Source of the DNA: a candidate division KSB1 bacterium
Lineage (GTDB): Bacteria > Zhuqueibacterota > Zhuqueibacteria > Zhuqueibacterales > Zhuqueibacteraceae
Length of the DNA stretch: 64,000 nt
Direction: 5' to 3'
NCBI GenBank assembly: GCA_034506175.1
Contig: JAPDQB010000022.1
Location: forward strand, 1 to 64,000
Every line of letters begins with the position of its first letter. Within the stretch, counting starts at the first letter, position 1. Of this stretch, positions 46,277 through 53,519 are shown in pieces. The position numbers and the translations under genes were made by a program. Under the pieces are notes generated by a model. That model had not been told where the DNA came from. It was given only the letters and a program-made list of their open reading frames with translations, and searched no databases.

Positions 46277-46429
46277 TCAAGAAGTGTGTTGGCACGCACT
46301 TTGTGTTGAAAACTCCGGGATTGGATGCGATCTCACAACAATTACTTTGTTGAAACGAACATTGTTTCCCGCCTCCAAGCGAATAAAATAAACACCACTG
46401 GCCTCTGCTTTACCATGTGAACTGGTTTT
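46277..46429 (-). pseudogene. Orphan sorting-tail remnant of a secreted protein
   Basis: The minus strand reads 'KTSSHGKAEASGVYFIRLEAGNNVRF'-type sequence ending 'NKVIVVRSH', which is the last third of the FlgD-like / type IX-like tail seen in the other secreted proteins here (compare 'SGIYFYHMEAGDF'). It is preceded by stop codons at 46430-46435 and has no start, so it is the 3' stump of a lost gene. The rest of the gap (46430-46786) shows no other recognisable coding sequence. Confidence 0.7.
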
Positions 46430-46786
46430 TCATCAAAAATCCTTTTCAGCGCTTGGTAAAAACCAAATGTCTTTCTGCCATACATCTTGCCGTAATGACT
46501 TTCTCGCAAAAGTTAGTGCCATTGGGCTTGCTGCCGGTGCTTTTAGCTCGGGCAGGCAGGGCCGTAAAGAATGTCCGGCTGCCCGATCTGATGTGGATAT
46601 TCGGCTTGAAAGGCGCGACGGGTTTTGTCGAAATCCTGCAAATTCCCTTGCACTTATTTATCTAAAAATCTATATTACCAGTACTTCATCAAGCTGGAGA
46701 AATTTACCACTTAAAACGGCAGTGTCGAGTTTTGCCGTGCTGCCTTAAATATAGTTCATGAATACTCACATAGGAAGGACGGAGAG

Positions 46787-48172
46787 ATGCCCATGAACGA
46801 ACCAGCGATTCAATATTACCACGAGTTGGTGTCGAAGATGGACACCGCGGCTTTGGCGGAAATCAGCGCGCGCTTCATAGACGATCTGCGCGAGCACAAA
46901 GCCTGTTATGGTGAACGCCCTCTCTCCACCTTCCTGCGTCCGAAATTCGTCTCTCCCGAGCAGTTTAATCTGATCAAAGAGGTTTGCCGTGTTTTGCGCG
47001 AAGCGGTCGTCAAAGTCAAAGAAGCCATTTTTGCACAGCCGGATTTTTTTGCGCAAGTGGGTCTGAGCGAAGGCGAGCGCCTGCTCTGTGAAATTGATCC
47101 CGGCTTCTCGCGCTTGTCGATCACCTCGCGCTGGGATTCGTTTATGACGGAATCTCGGGAGGGGATTGTGCTGAAATTTGTCGAGCTAAACGCCGACACG
47201 CCGGCCGGCATCGCGTACAACGACGTGATGTCAGACATTTATTTGCGCCTGCCGTTCATGATGGAATTTCGCCGGCGCTATAGCGTTCAACCGTTTGCCG
47301 TGCGCGCGATTTTGCTCCGCGAGTTGCTTGCTACCTACAAGGAATGGCAGGGCAACAAAAGCGGCCGCAAAATGCCGCAAATCGGCATCATCGACTGGCG
47401 CGGCGTTTCAACCTGGCCGGAGTTCGAGTTGCTGCAGGAATATTTTGTGAGCCAGGGCATCAAAACCGTGCTGGCCGATCCGCGCGAGTTGGAGTATTCT
47501 CACGACAAAAGCGGGCGCGGCATTTTGCGCGCCGGCGATTTTGAGATCGATCTCATTTACAAGCGCGTCGTCACCAGCGAATTCATCGAGAAGCTCGACG
47601 AAGTGCAGGCGATGTACAACGCGATTAAACATCGCGATGTGTGCCTAATCAACCCCTTCCGCGCCAAGCTCGTGCACAAAAAATCCCTTTTTGCCCTGCT
47701 CACGCACGAGTGCAATCAGCATTTGTTCAATGCCGAAGAACAGGAGGTGATTCGCCGGCACATTCCGTGGACGAGGCGTCTCGAGCAAACCAAAACGGTT
47801 TATCAGGGACAGGCCATCGATCTTTGCGAATACGTTAGCCGGCATAAAGACGATTTTGTGATCAAGCACAATGATGAATATGGCGGCCGCGGCGTCCATC
47901 TCGGTTGGGAAACGCCGACAGATGAGTGGGAAAAAATCATGCAACAGGCGCTGGCTGATTTTTACGTCGTGCAGGAAAAAGTTCTCATCGCGCGCGAAAG
48001 CTTTCCGTATTTTGACAAGGGCTTGCGCTTCGCGGATTTGATTGTGGATTTTGATCCGTACGTTTTCGGCCCGGTCGTCGGCGGGGTGTTGACGCGGCTA
48101 TCGGCCTCATCGCTGGCGAACGTGACGGCAGGAGGAGGTTCGACGTCGACGTTTTTGATTGAACGCAAGTAA
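46787..48172 (+). CDS. Circularly permuted ATP-grasp protein
   Basis: A 461-residue putative amide-bond ligase of the circularly permuted ATP-grasp / glutathionylspermidine-synthase-like group. Seen: 'VLKFVELNADTPAGIAYNDVM' (metal-ligand-like E..N), 'QIGIIDWRGVSTWPEFELL', 'IDLIYKRVVTSEFIEKL', 'CLINPFRAKLVHKKSLFALL', 'FVIKHNDEYGGRGVHLG' and 'DFYVVQEKV', with a glycine-rich end 'NVTAGGGSTSTFL'. These support ATP binding. The next gene is a YbdK-type carboxylate-amine ligase, and such pairs are proposed to build peptide-like metabolites or tags. Met at 46787 or 46793 may be the start; both have GGAGAG upstream. Confidence 0.83.
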   Translation: MPMNEPAIQYYHELVSKMDTAALAEISARFIDDLREHKACYGERPLSTFLRPKFVSPEQFNLIKEVCRVLREAVVKVKEAIFAQPDFFAQVGLSEGERLLCEIDPGFSRLSITSRWDSFMTESREGIVLKFVELNADTPAGIAYNDVMSDIYLRLPFMMEFRRRYSVQPFAVRAILLRELLATYKEWQGNKSGRKMPQIGIIDWRGVSTWPEFELLQEYFVSQGIKTVLADPRELEYSHDKSGRGILRAGDFEIDLIYKRVVTSEFIEKLDEVQAMYNAIKHRDVCLINPFRAKLVHKKSLFALLTHECNQHLFNAEEQEVIRRHIPWTRRLEQTKTVYQGQAIDLCEYVSRHKDDFVIKHNDEYGGRGVHLGWETPTDEWEKIMQQALADFYVVQEKVLIARESFPYFDKGLRFADLIVDFDPYVFGPVVGGVLTRLSASSLANVTAGGGSTSTFLIERK

Positions 48173-48236
48173 AAAAGTTATTGGTTATAGCGCCGCCGTT
48201 TTTGACCGATTTCGGCCAGGAGGAAATTACCCCATC

Positions 48237-49343
48237 ATGAAAGAAAAATTCACCATCGGCATCGAGGAAGAATTTCAGATCGTCGACCCAGTCACGCGCG
48301 AGTTGCGCTCGCATGTGTCTCAAATGCTCGCTGAAGGCAAGATGATTTTGCAGGAACACATCAAGCCGGAGATGCACAAGTCCGTCGTCGAGGTCGGCAC
48401 CGGCATTTGCGCCAACATCAAAGAAGCCCGACAGAGCGTGTGGGAATTGCGGCGGGGAATTTGTCAGCTTGCCGAGAAAAGCGGTCTGCGCATCGTCGGC
48501 GCCGGCACGCATCCATTTTCCGACTGGCGCGTGCAGGAGATCGTGGAGCACGAGCGTTACAAAATGATCATCGATGAGATGGGCGATATCGCCCGCGCCA
48601 ATTTGATCTTCGGCCTGCACGTTCACATTGGCATCGATGACCGAGAAACCGCGATTGCACTGATGAATCAGATGCGTTATTTCCTGCCGCATATTTTGGC
48701 GCTTTCCACCAGCTCGCCTTTTTGGCTGGGCCGCAACACCGGCCTGAAATCCGTCCGCGCCTCGATTTTCAAACGCTTCCCGCGCACCGGCATTCCGGAT
48801 TATTTCACTTCCTGGGCCGATTTTGAAAACTTTGTCAACACGTTGATTAAAACCGGCTGCATCGACAACGGCAAAAAAATCTGGTGGGACATTCGCCCCC
48901 ATGCTTTTTTCAACACGCTGGAAGTGCGCATTTGCGATCTGCCGACGCGGATTGACGAAACCATTGCGATTGCCGCGCTGATTCAAGCGACGGTGGTGAC
49001 GCTTTACAATTTGCGCAAGCGCAATTTGAGTTTCAATATTTACCGTCCCACCTTGATTGAAGAAAACAAGTGGCGCGCGGCGCGTTATGGCATTCGCGGC
49101 AAGCTCATTGATTTCGGAAAGCAGGAAGAAGTTGATTACCGCAATTTGATGTACGAATATATTCGCTTCATCGACGAGGCAGTCGATCAACTCGACAGCC
49201 GCCACGAGATCAACTACATTCATCAAATTCTCGAGCACGGCACCAGCGCCGACCGCCAGCTCGAGGTTTACGAAAAAAGCGGCCGCGATCTGAAAGCCGT
49301 CGTCGATTATTTGATTCAGGACACAATGGAAAATTGCCACTAA
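48237..49343 (+). CDS. YbdK-type carboxylate-amine ligase (GCS2 family)
   Basis: A 368-residue glutamine-synthetase-fold ligase of the glutamate-cysteine ligase 2 family. Seen: 'FTIGIEEEFQIVDPVTRELRS' (start of the fold, metal-binding EEE), 'EVGTGICANIKEAR', 'IVGAGTHPFSDWR', 'IFGLHVHIGIDDRETAIALMNQMR', 'LALSTSSPFWLGRNTGLKS', 'WWDIRPHAFFNTLEVRICDLPT' and 'EENKWRAARYGIRG'. YbdK has weak glutamate-cysteine ligase activity in E. coli; the true substrate is unknown. Start at 48237 is chosen by homology; GGAGG lies 11-13 bases upstream. It follows the ATP-grasp gene after 64 bases. Confidence 0.9.
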   Translation: MKEKFTIGIEEEFQIVDPVTRELRSHVSQMLAEGKMILQEHIKPEMHKSVVEVGTGICANIKEARQSVWELRRGICQLAEKSGLRIVGAGTHPFSDWRVQEIVEHERYKMIIDEMGDIARANLIFGLHVHIGIDDRETAIALMNQMRYFLPHILALSTSSPFWLGRNTGLKSVRASIFKRFPRTGIPDYFTSWADFENFVNTLIKTGCIDNGKKIWWDIRPHAFFNTLEVRICDLPTRIDETIAIAALIQATVVTLYNLRKRNLSFNIYRPTLIEENKWRAARYGIRGKLIDFGKQEEVDYRNLMYEYIRFIDEAVDQLDSRHEINYIHQILEHGTSADRQLEVYEKSGRDLKAVVDYLIQDTMENCH

Positions 49344-49362
49344 TTAACAAAGGGACAATACA

Positions 49363-50673
49363 ATGACACTCGCCATTCTTTTTACAATCGTGCCATTCCT
49401 GATCTATTCACCTTCCGATGCTGAAAAGTATTGGCCGCAATGGCGCGGGCCGTTGGCAAGCGGCGTGGCGCCGGAAGCCAATCCACCGTTGGAATGGGGC
49501 GATGAGAAGAACATTCGTTGGAAAGTCGAGATTGCCGGCAAAGGCTCATCGTCACCGATCGTTTGGGGTGATCGCGTCTTTGTCACCACGGCGATTCCAA
49601 CCGACAACACAGATGCGCCCTCAGCGCCGGAATCCGATGGCTCACGCCGGCGTGGCATTGCACCCTCCAGTGTGCATCAATTTGTTTTGCTCGCCCTCTC
49701 TCGCCGCGACGGCAAAGTTATTTGGCAACGTACCGCGGTCGAAGCGCTGCCGCACGAAGGCACGCATCAGGATGGCACCTGGGCCTCAAATTCGCCGATT
49801 ACCGACGGCGTGCACGTCATTGCTTTCTTCGGTTCGCGCGGGGTTTTTTGTTACGATATGAATGGCAAACTGATTTGGCAACGGGATCTCGGCGACATGA
49901 CGACGCGCAACAGTTTCGGCGAAGGCAGCTCGCCGGCGCTGCACGGCAACACGCTGGTGGTGAATTGGGATCATGAGGGCCAATCCTTCATTATCGCACT
50001 TGACAAGCGCACCGGCAAGGAGTTGTGGAAAACTGATCGTGACGAGCCGACGACGTGGTCGACACCGCTCATTGTCACTGCGCAAGGCAAGCCACAAGTC
50101 ATTGTCAACGCCACCAATCGCATACGCAGTTATGACCTGGCCAACGGCAAATTGATTTGGGAAAGTGCGGGCACGACGCTCAACGCGATTCCCTCGCCGG
50201 TGGCAGCGGATGAGATGGTTTATGTCACCGGCGGTTTTCGTGGCAGTGCTCTGTTTGCCATTCGTTTTGCCGGCGCGCAGGGTGATATCAGCAGTTCGGC
50301 GGCTGTCGTCTGGAAATACGATCAAGACACGCCCTACGTGCCTTCGCCATTATTATACGACGGCAAACTTTATTTTCTCAAAGTCAATAGCGGCATTCTC
50401 TCGTGTTTCAACGCCAAAACCGGCGAGCCGTATTACAGCCGGCAGCGCCTGGAAAGCATCGCGAATATTTACGCCTCGCCGGTGGGCGCCGCTGGTCGGG
50501 TTTATCTCGTCGGCCGGGACGGCACGACGCTGGTGATCAAAAACAGCGAGCGCTTCGAGGTGTTGGCGACCAACAAACTTGACGATGGCATCGATGCCTC
50601 GCCGGCGGTGGTGGATAATGAAATCTATTTGCGTGGCAAGAAATTTCTGTATTGCCTCGCCGAGACGAAATAA
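49363..50673 (+). CDS. Secreted PQQ-type beta-propeller protein
   Basis: A 436-residue exported protein with a short signal peptide (MTLAILFTIVPFLIYSPSDA) and a propeller of PQQ-like repeats: 'YWPQWRGPLASGVAPEANPP', 'SSPIVWGDRVFVTTAIP', 'HQFVLLALSRRDGKVIWQR', 'FCYDMNGKLIWQRDLG', 'IALDKRTGKELWKTDRDEPTTWSTP' and 'ASPVGAAGRVYLVGRDG'. The 'WPQWRGP' opening is typical of BamB-like and planctomycete-type secreted propellers. No dehydrogenase active-site Cys pair or calcium ligands are evident, so it is probably a binding or scaffold protein rather than a quinoprotein enzyme. It begins 19 bases after the YbdK gene. Confidence 0.87.
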   Translation: MTLAILFTIVPFLIYSPSDAEKYWPQWRGPLASGVAPEANPPLEWGDEKNIRWKVEIAGKGSSSPIVWGDRVFVTTAIPTDNTDAPSAPESDGSRRRGIAPSSVHQFVLLALSRRDGKVIWQRTAVEALPHEGTHQDGTWASNSPITDGVHVIAFFGSRGVFCYDMNGKLIWQRDLGDMTTRNSFGEGSSPALHGNTLVVNWDHEGQSFIIALDKRTGKELWKTDRDEPTTWSTPLIVTAQGKPQVIVNATNRIRSYDLANGKLIWESAGTTLNAIPSPVAADEMVYVTGGFRGSALFAIRFAGAQGDISSSAAVVWKYDQDTPYVPSPLLYDGKLYFLKVNSGILSCFNAKTGEPYYSRQRLESIANIYASPVGAAGRVYLVGRDGTTLVIKNSERFEVLATNKLDDGIDASPAVVDNEIYLRGKKFLYCLAETK

Positions 50674-50711
50674 AGCCCTCGCGTTGCCGCGGGATTTTTT
50701 ATCTCTTTCAG

Positions 50712-51206
50712 ATGTATGCTTTCCTCGACAAATTCTTTTTTATTTTTCACGCGCTCTTCATCGCGTTCAGTCTTTTCGGCTGGACATGGAAAAAAACGCG
50801 GCGCGCCAATCTGGCCGTTTTGTTTTTGATCGCCGGTTCGTGGTTCGTTCTCGGCATCTGGTATGGGATCGGATATTGCCCCTGCACTGACTGGCACTGG
50901 CAGGTCAGAATGAAACTCGGCCATTACGACATGCCAACTTCTTACGTCAAGTTTCTCATCGACTCTATAACGGGATTGGATTTGAATGCAAAACTGGTAG
51001 ATATCCTGACGCTGACTTCTTACCTCCTGGCTTTGGCGGCTTCGGTTTTTACAAACTTGTCGGCACGGAAGCAAAAACAAACCACAACCCGGCTGAGCCG
51101 GAACCAAACAAGAAAAAGTTTTTTGTATCCGGATTTGGCGAATCGCCCGGATAAAAAATCTAACGGCTTGAACCCCGGCGATTCGGGCAAATTTGCATAC
51201 CACTAA
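50712..51206 (+). CDS. DUF2784 membrane protein
   Basis: A 164-residue inner-membrane protein. Helices: 'FFFIFHALFIAFSLFGW', 'LAVLFLIAGSWFVLGIWYG' and 'DILTLTSYLLALAASVF'. The stretch 'IGYCPCTDWHWQVRMKLGHYDMPTSYVKFLID' is the DUF2784 core. Function unknown. The last 45 residues are polar and unlike the family (NQTRKSFLYPDLANRPDKK), and the stop codon touches a partial copy of the 147-bp repeat, so the C-terminus may have been altered by that element. Start at 50712 is by homology. Confidence 0.82.
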   Translation: MYAFLDKFFFIFHALFIAFSLFGWTWKKTRRANLAVLFLIAGSWFVLGIWYGIGYCPCTDWHWQVRMKLGHYDMPTSYVKFLIDSITGLDLNAKLVDILTLTSYLLALAASVFTNLSARKQKQTTTRLSRNQTRKSFLYPDLANRPDKKSNGLNPGDSGKFAYH

Positions 51207-51241
51207 AAGTCTTTGCTTTTTTGCAAAGAAGCCATTTGTAA
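51205..51241 (-). repeat. Partial third copy of the 147-bp repeat
   Basis: About 37 bases match the terminal part of the right repeat (43898-43924 region): AAAAGTCTTTGC, a T-run, GCAAAGA and TTTGTAA, with a one-base shorter T-run and several changes. It directly follows the DUF2784 stop. It shows the repeat is a dispersed family. Confidence 0.7.
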
Positions 51242-51388
51242 GCGACAGGAAAATTTTATGAAAATGCCGCCGTCACCGCCGGTTGTCGAAGTGGGTGTTT
51301 GCTTTGCTCGCCATCGGCCCGTTGGAATTTGGTCGATGCTGGTATTGCGGCGCTCGCCGGCGGCCATGCGGTTGGCCGGCAGCAAAGG

Positions 51389-52552
51389 TTAGTTGGGCAA
51401 AAGCTTCTGCAACACCCGCAGGGTATTTTCCCCCATAATCATCATAATTTCACCTTCTGAAAATCCTTCTGACAACAACGCCTCCGTCAATTGAATAATG
51501 TTGGCCGCGTCGAACGGCGTTTGCACCGCGCCGTCGAAATCCGACCCAAGTCCGACGTGTTCGACGCCGGCAAGATTCGCCGTGTAGCGAATGGCTTGGG
51601 CAATGGCTTTCGCATCCGTGCCGCAAACCGCAGTTTCCCAAAAGCCGATGCCGATCACGCCGCCGGTTTGCGCGATGCGTTTCACGTGATCATCGCTGAG
51701 ATTGCGGGTGTTGTCGCACGTGCCTTTCACGCCGCTGTGTGAAACCACCAGCGGGCGGGTGGCGAGCGCGAGAACCTCGTCGATCACTTTGGGGGAGGCA
51801 TGCGCGAGGTCAATGATCATTTTTTTCTCTTCCATTTTCTGCACCCATTGCCGGCCCAGTTCGGTGAGACCGGCTTTCTCGACGCCATGAGCCGAGCCAC
51901 CGATTTCGGTGTCAAAAAAATGTGTCGGCGCCATCATGCGAATGCCGGCATCGAAAAGCACGTCGAGATTGTCCAGATGGCCTTCCAAAACTTGCGCGCC
52001 TTCACAGCCGAGAATACCGGCGGTGACGTGACTTTCATTCTGCCGGCGCGCCAAATAATTCAACAAATCTTCCTGAGTTTTGATCAACACCAGGCGGCCG
52101 TTCGAGCGCGCGGCAAATTCGTGCAGCTTTGCGGCTTGATACAAAGCGCGCTGTTTCAAGCTTCCCCAAGTCGAGGCGGGCCAGCGCTGCGACAACGCCA
52201 GGAGGGTGATCATATCCTTTTGGTCGGTGTTGCGTTCGATGTTGAGGCCGAGCGGGACCTTGCTGACGATGGTGAAGGCTTGCAGGGCCACATTGCCCGT
52301 GATCAGGCGTGGCACATCAACCGCGCCGCGGCTGTTGTTCTGAAGCAAATCGCGATTCCAGAGCAGGGCGTCACAATGCAAATCGGCGATGAGCAATTTT
52401 TGATGCAGCGCCGCCGCCCGCGCCGAGACCGCCGCGTAAGAACTGGCGAGAACCCGGTTTGCCCGTTGGTCGATTTGCCTCGGTAGAACAACCAAGATAA
52501 GGGTGAGAACAAGCAAGAGAAGGAACGCAAGGAAGACGAGAGTTTTTTTCAT
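51389..52552 (-). CDS. Membrane dipeptidase (M19, renal dipeptidase family)
   Basis: A zinc dipeptidase of 387 residues with an N-terminal anchor (LVFLAFLLLLVLTLILVVL), so it faces the periplasm. Seen: 'LLIADLHCDALLWNR' (metal HxD-type), 'GILGCEGAQVLEG' (bridging Glu), 'MMAPTHFFDTEIGGSAHG', 'MIIDLAHASPKVIDEVL', 'PLVVSHSGVKGTCDNTRNL' and 'GVEHVGLGSDFDGAV'. Some members cleave D-amino dipeptides from cell-wall turnover. The start at 52552 (MKKTL) is the natural signal-anchor start; the frame is open further but lacks family likeness. Confidence 0.93.
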   Translation of the reverse strand: MKKTLVFLAFLLLLVLTLILVVLPRQIDQRANRVLASSYAAVSARAAALHQKLLIADLHCDALLWNRDLLQNNSRGAVDVPRLITGNVALQAFTIVSKVPLGLNIERNTDQKDMITLLALSQRWPASTWGSLKQRALYQAAKLHEFAARSNGRLVLIKTQEDLLNYLARRQNESHVTAGILGCEGAQVLEGHLDNLDVLFDAGIRMMAPTHFFDTEIGGSAHGVEKAGLTELGRQWVQKMEEKKMIIDLAHASPKVIDEVLALATRPLVVSHSGVKGTCDNTRNLSDDHVKRIAQTGGVIGIGFWETAVCGTDAKAIAQAIRYTANLAGVEHVGLGSDFDGAVQTPFDAANIIQLTEALLSEGFSEGEIMMIMGENTLRVLQKLLPN

Positions 52553-52701
52553 AGCCAAAATAAAATTGCAGGTAGACTGTTGTAACACCGCGAATCCCCG
52601 GCTGGCGGCAGGGCAAGCAACGTCCATGAACGTTGATATTTTTCAGTCGCGTCAATTAGCGCTCACTCGCAGTAAGGAGCCGGCCATTGGAAGGATGAAA
52701 T

Positions 52702-52731
52702 AAAAAAACCCCAATTCAAAGTGAATTGGGG
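52702..52731 (-). terminator. Rho-independent terminator of the first cold-shock gene
   Basis: Perfect 10-bp stem (52709-52718 and 52722-52731) with a 3-base loop, followed on the minus strand by TTTTTTTA. It lies 20 bases past the stop. Confidence 0.93.
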
Positions 52732-52751
52732 TGCATGTTCTCCAACCGGCC

Positions 52752-52952
52752 TTAGGCTTTGATAACGTTCTTGGCCTGCAAACCTTTCGGGCCTTGCTCG
52801 ACTTCGAACTGCACGCGGTCGCCTTCGTCAAGCGATTTGTAGCCCTCGCCGACAATGGCTTTGAAGTGCACGAATACATCGTCGCCGCTTTCGCGTGCGA
52901 TGAAGCCATAACCTTTGGCATTGTTGAACCATTTCACGGTTCCGGTTTCCAT
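52752..52952 (-). CDS. Cold-shock protein, CspA family (copy 1)
   Basis: A 66-residue single cold-shock domain that binds single-stranded RNA and DNA, probably acting as an RNA chaperone. RNP-1 'KGYGFIAR' and RNP-2 'VFVHFKAI' are present. The start is the second ATG of the frame (52952, [11 protein letters not shown]), 8 bases after AAAGGA. A sigma70-type promoter about 220 bases upstream gives a long leader, as in E. coli cspA, where the leader controls cold induction. The paralogue at 55479 shares the leader element. A strong terminator follows, so it is a single-gene unit. Confidence 0.96.
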   Translation of the reverse strand: METGTVKWFNNAKGYGFIARESGDDVFVHFKAIVGEGYKSLDEGDRVQFEVEQGPKGLQAKNVIKA

Positions 52953-53150
52953 GACAAACATCCTTTCTTAAAATGATGAATCGACCGTACGACCGGCTTT
53001 TAAGCCTGCTAAAACAAAAAAATCGGCCCATCATGGTTTAATGTTTCAGCCACCATTGGCCGCGATTCTGTTTGTAACTGCCGGCCCGGTCTCCAAGAAA
53101 GGATGAACGGGTTTTCCTTACGAAAGCAGTCTTGCATTTTACAGGGCGTA

Positions 53151-53207
53151 AAAACGGTGTACTGTTATTTACGTTCCTATTGTAACAATATTTTGCCAAA
53201 AAAGCAA
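53151..53207 (-). promoter_or_regulatory. Promoter and leader element of cold-shock gene 1
   Basis: Minus strand: -35 TTGCTT (53202-53207), 17-base spacer, -10 TACAAT (53179-53184). Directly after the -10 box lies a 26-base element (53151-53176) matched at 24 of 26 positions by 55706-55731 upstream of the other cold-shock gene. The element would be at the 5' end of the mRNA, about 200 bases before the start codon. Nothing coding is seen in the leader. Confidence 0.72.
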
Positions 53208-53215
53208 GCTGAATT

Positions 53216-53488
53216 TTACTTCCCGTTTAGCGGCCGCAAAGTTCGCGAAAGCTTGACGGCGCGCACCCACGGCTGTTTTGACAACTCTTTCACCGCCCGC
53301 GGCGAGACCTGCGCCGTCACGATTTGCTGCTGCCCCGAAACTTTCACGCCGATTTTCTTCAAAAACGTCGACGCGGCTGGATCCGGTCTCGACGCCATGT
53401 AAATAAAAACCGATAACGCCGCCTCTTCGGGATCTTCCATTTCATCCAAAACCGCAGCCAACTTGGCGTCGAGCTTGCGATAGTTCAT
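53216..53488 (-). CDS. Small propeptide-like protein next to subtilase
   Basis: A 90-residue protein without signal peptide. The last 50 residues (GVKVSGQQQIVTAQVSPRAV, then KELSKQPWVRAVKLSRTLRPL) look like a subtilase propeptide or I9-type inhibitor. The same pattern occurs in the N-terminal part of the neighbouring subtilase (KVRTAFLPLSNLDKLSEEP, then AIHRIIPSRYMQPF, about residues 74-106). It lies 31 bases downstream of the subtilase stop on the same strand. It could act in trans as a folding chaperone or inhibitor of that protease. The family is not one I can name. Confidence 0.7.
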   Translation of the reverse strand: MNYRKLDAKLAAVLDEMEDPEEAALSVFIYMASRPDPAASTFLKKIGVKVSGQQQIVTAQVSPRAVKELSKQPWVRAVKLSRTLRPLNGK

Positions 53489-53519
53489 ATTGGCTCCTTT
53501 ACCTCAAATTGAGAAATAT

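Noticed and set aside
46417-46748. Short plus-strand frames between DUF3467 and the ATP-grasp gene
   Set aside because: They show no domain or consistent codon use and partly overlap the sorting-tail remnant on the other strand.
48011-49340. A 451-codon open frame antisense to the YbdK gene
   Set aside because: No motif; the plus-strand frame is a clear GCS2-family ligase.
51258-51391. A short plus-strand frame (MKMPPSPPVVEV...) before the dipeptidase 3' end
   Set aside because: No RBS, no family likeness, and it partly overlaps the end of the dipeptidase gene.
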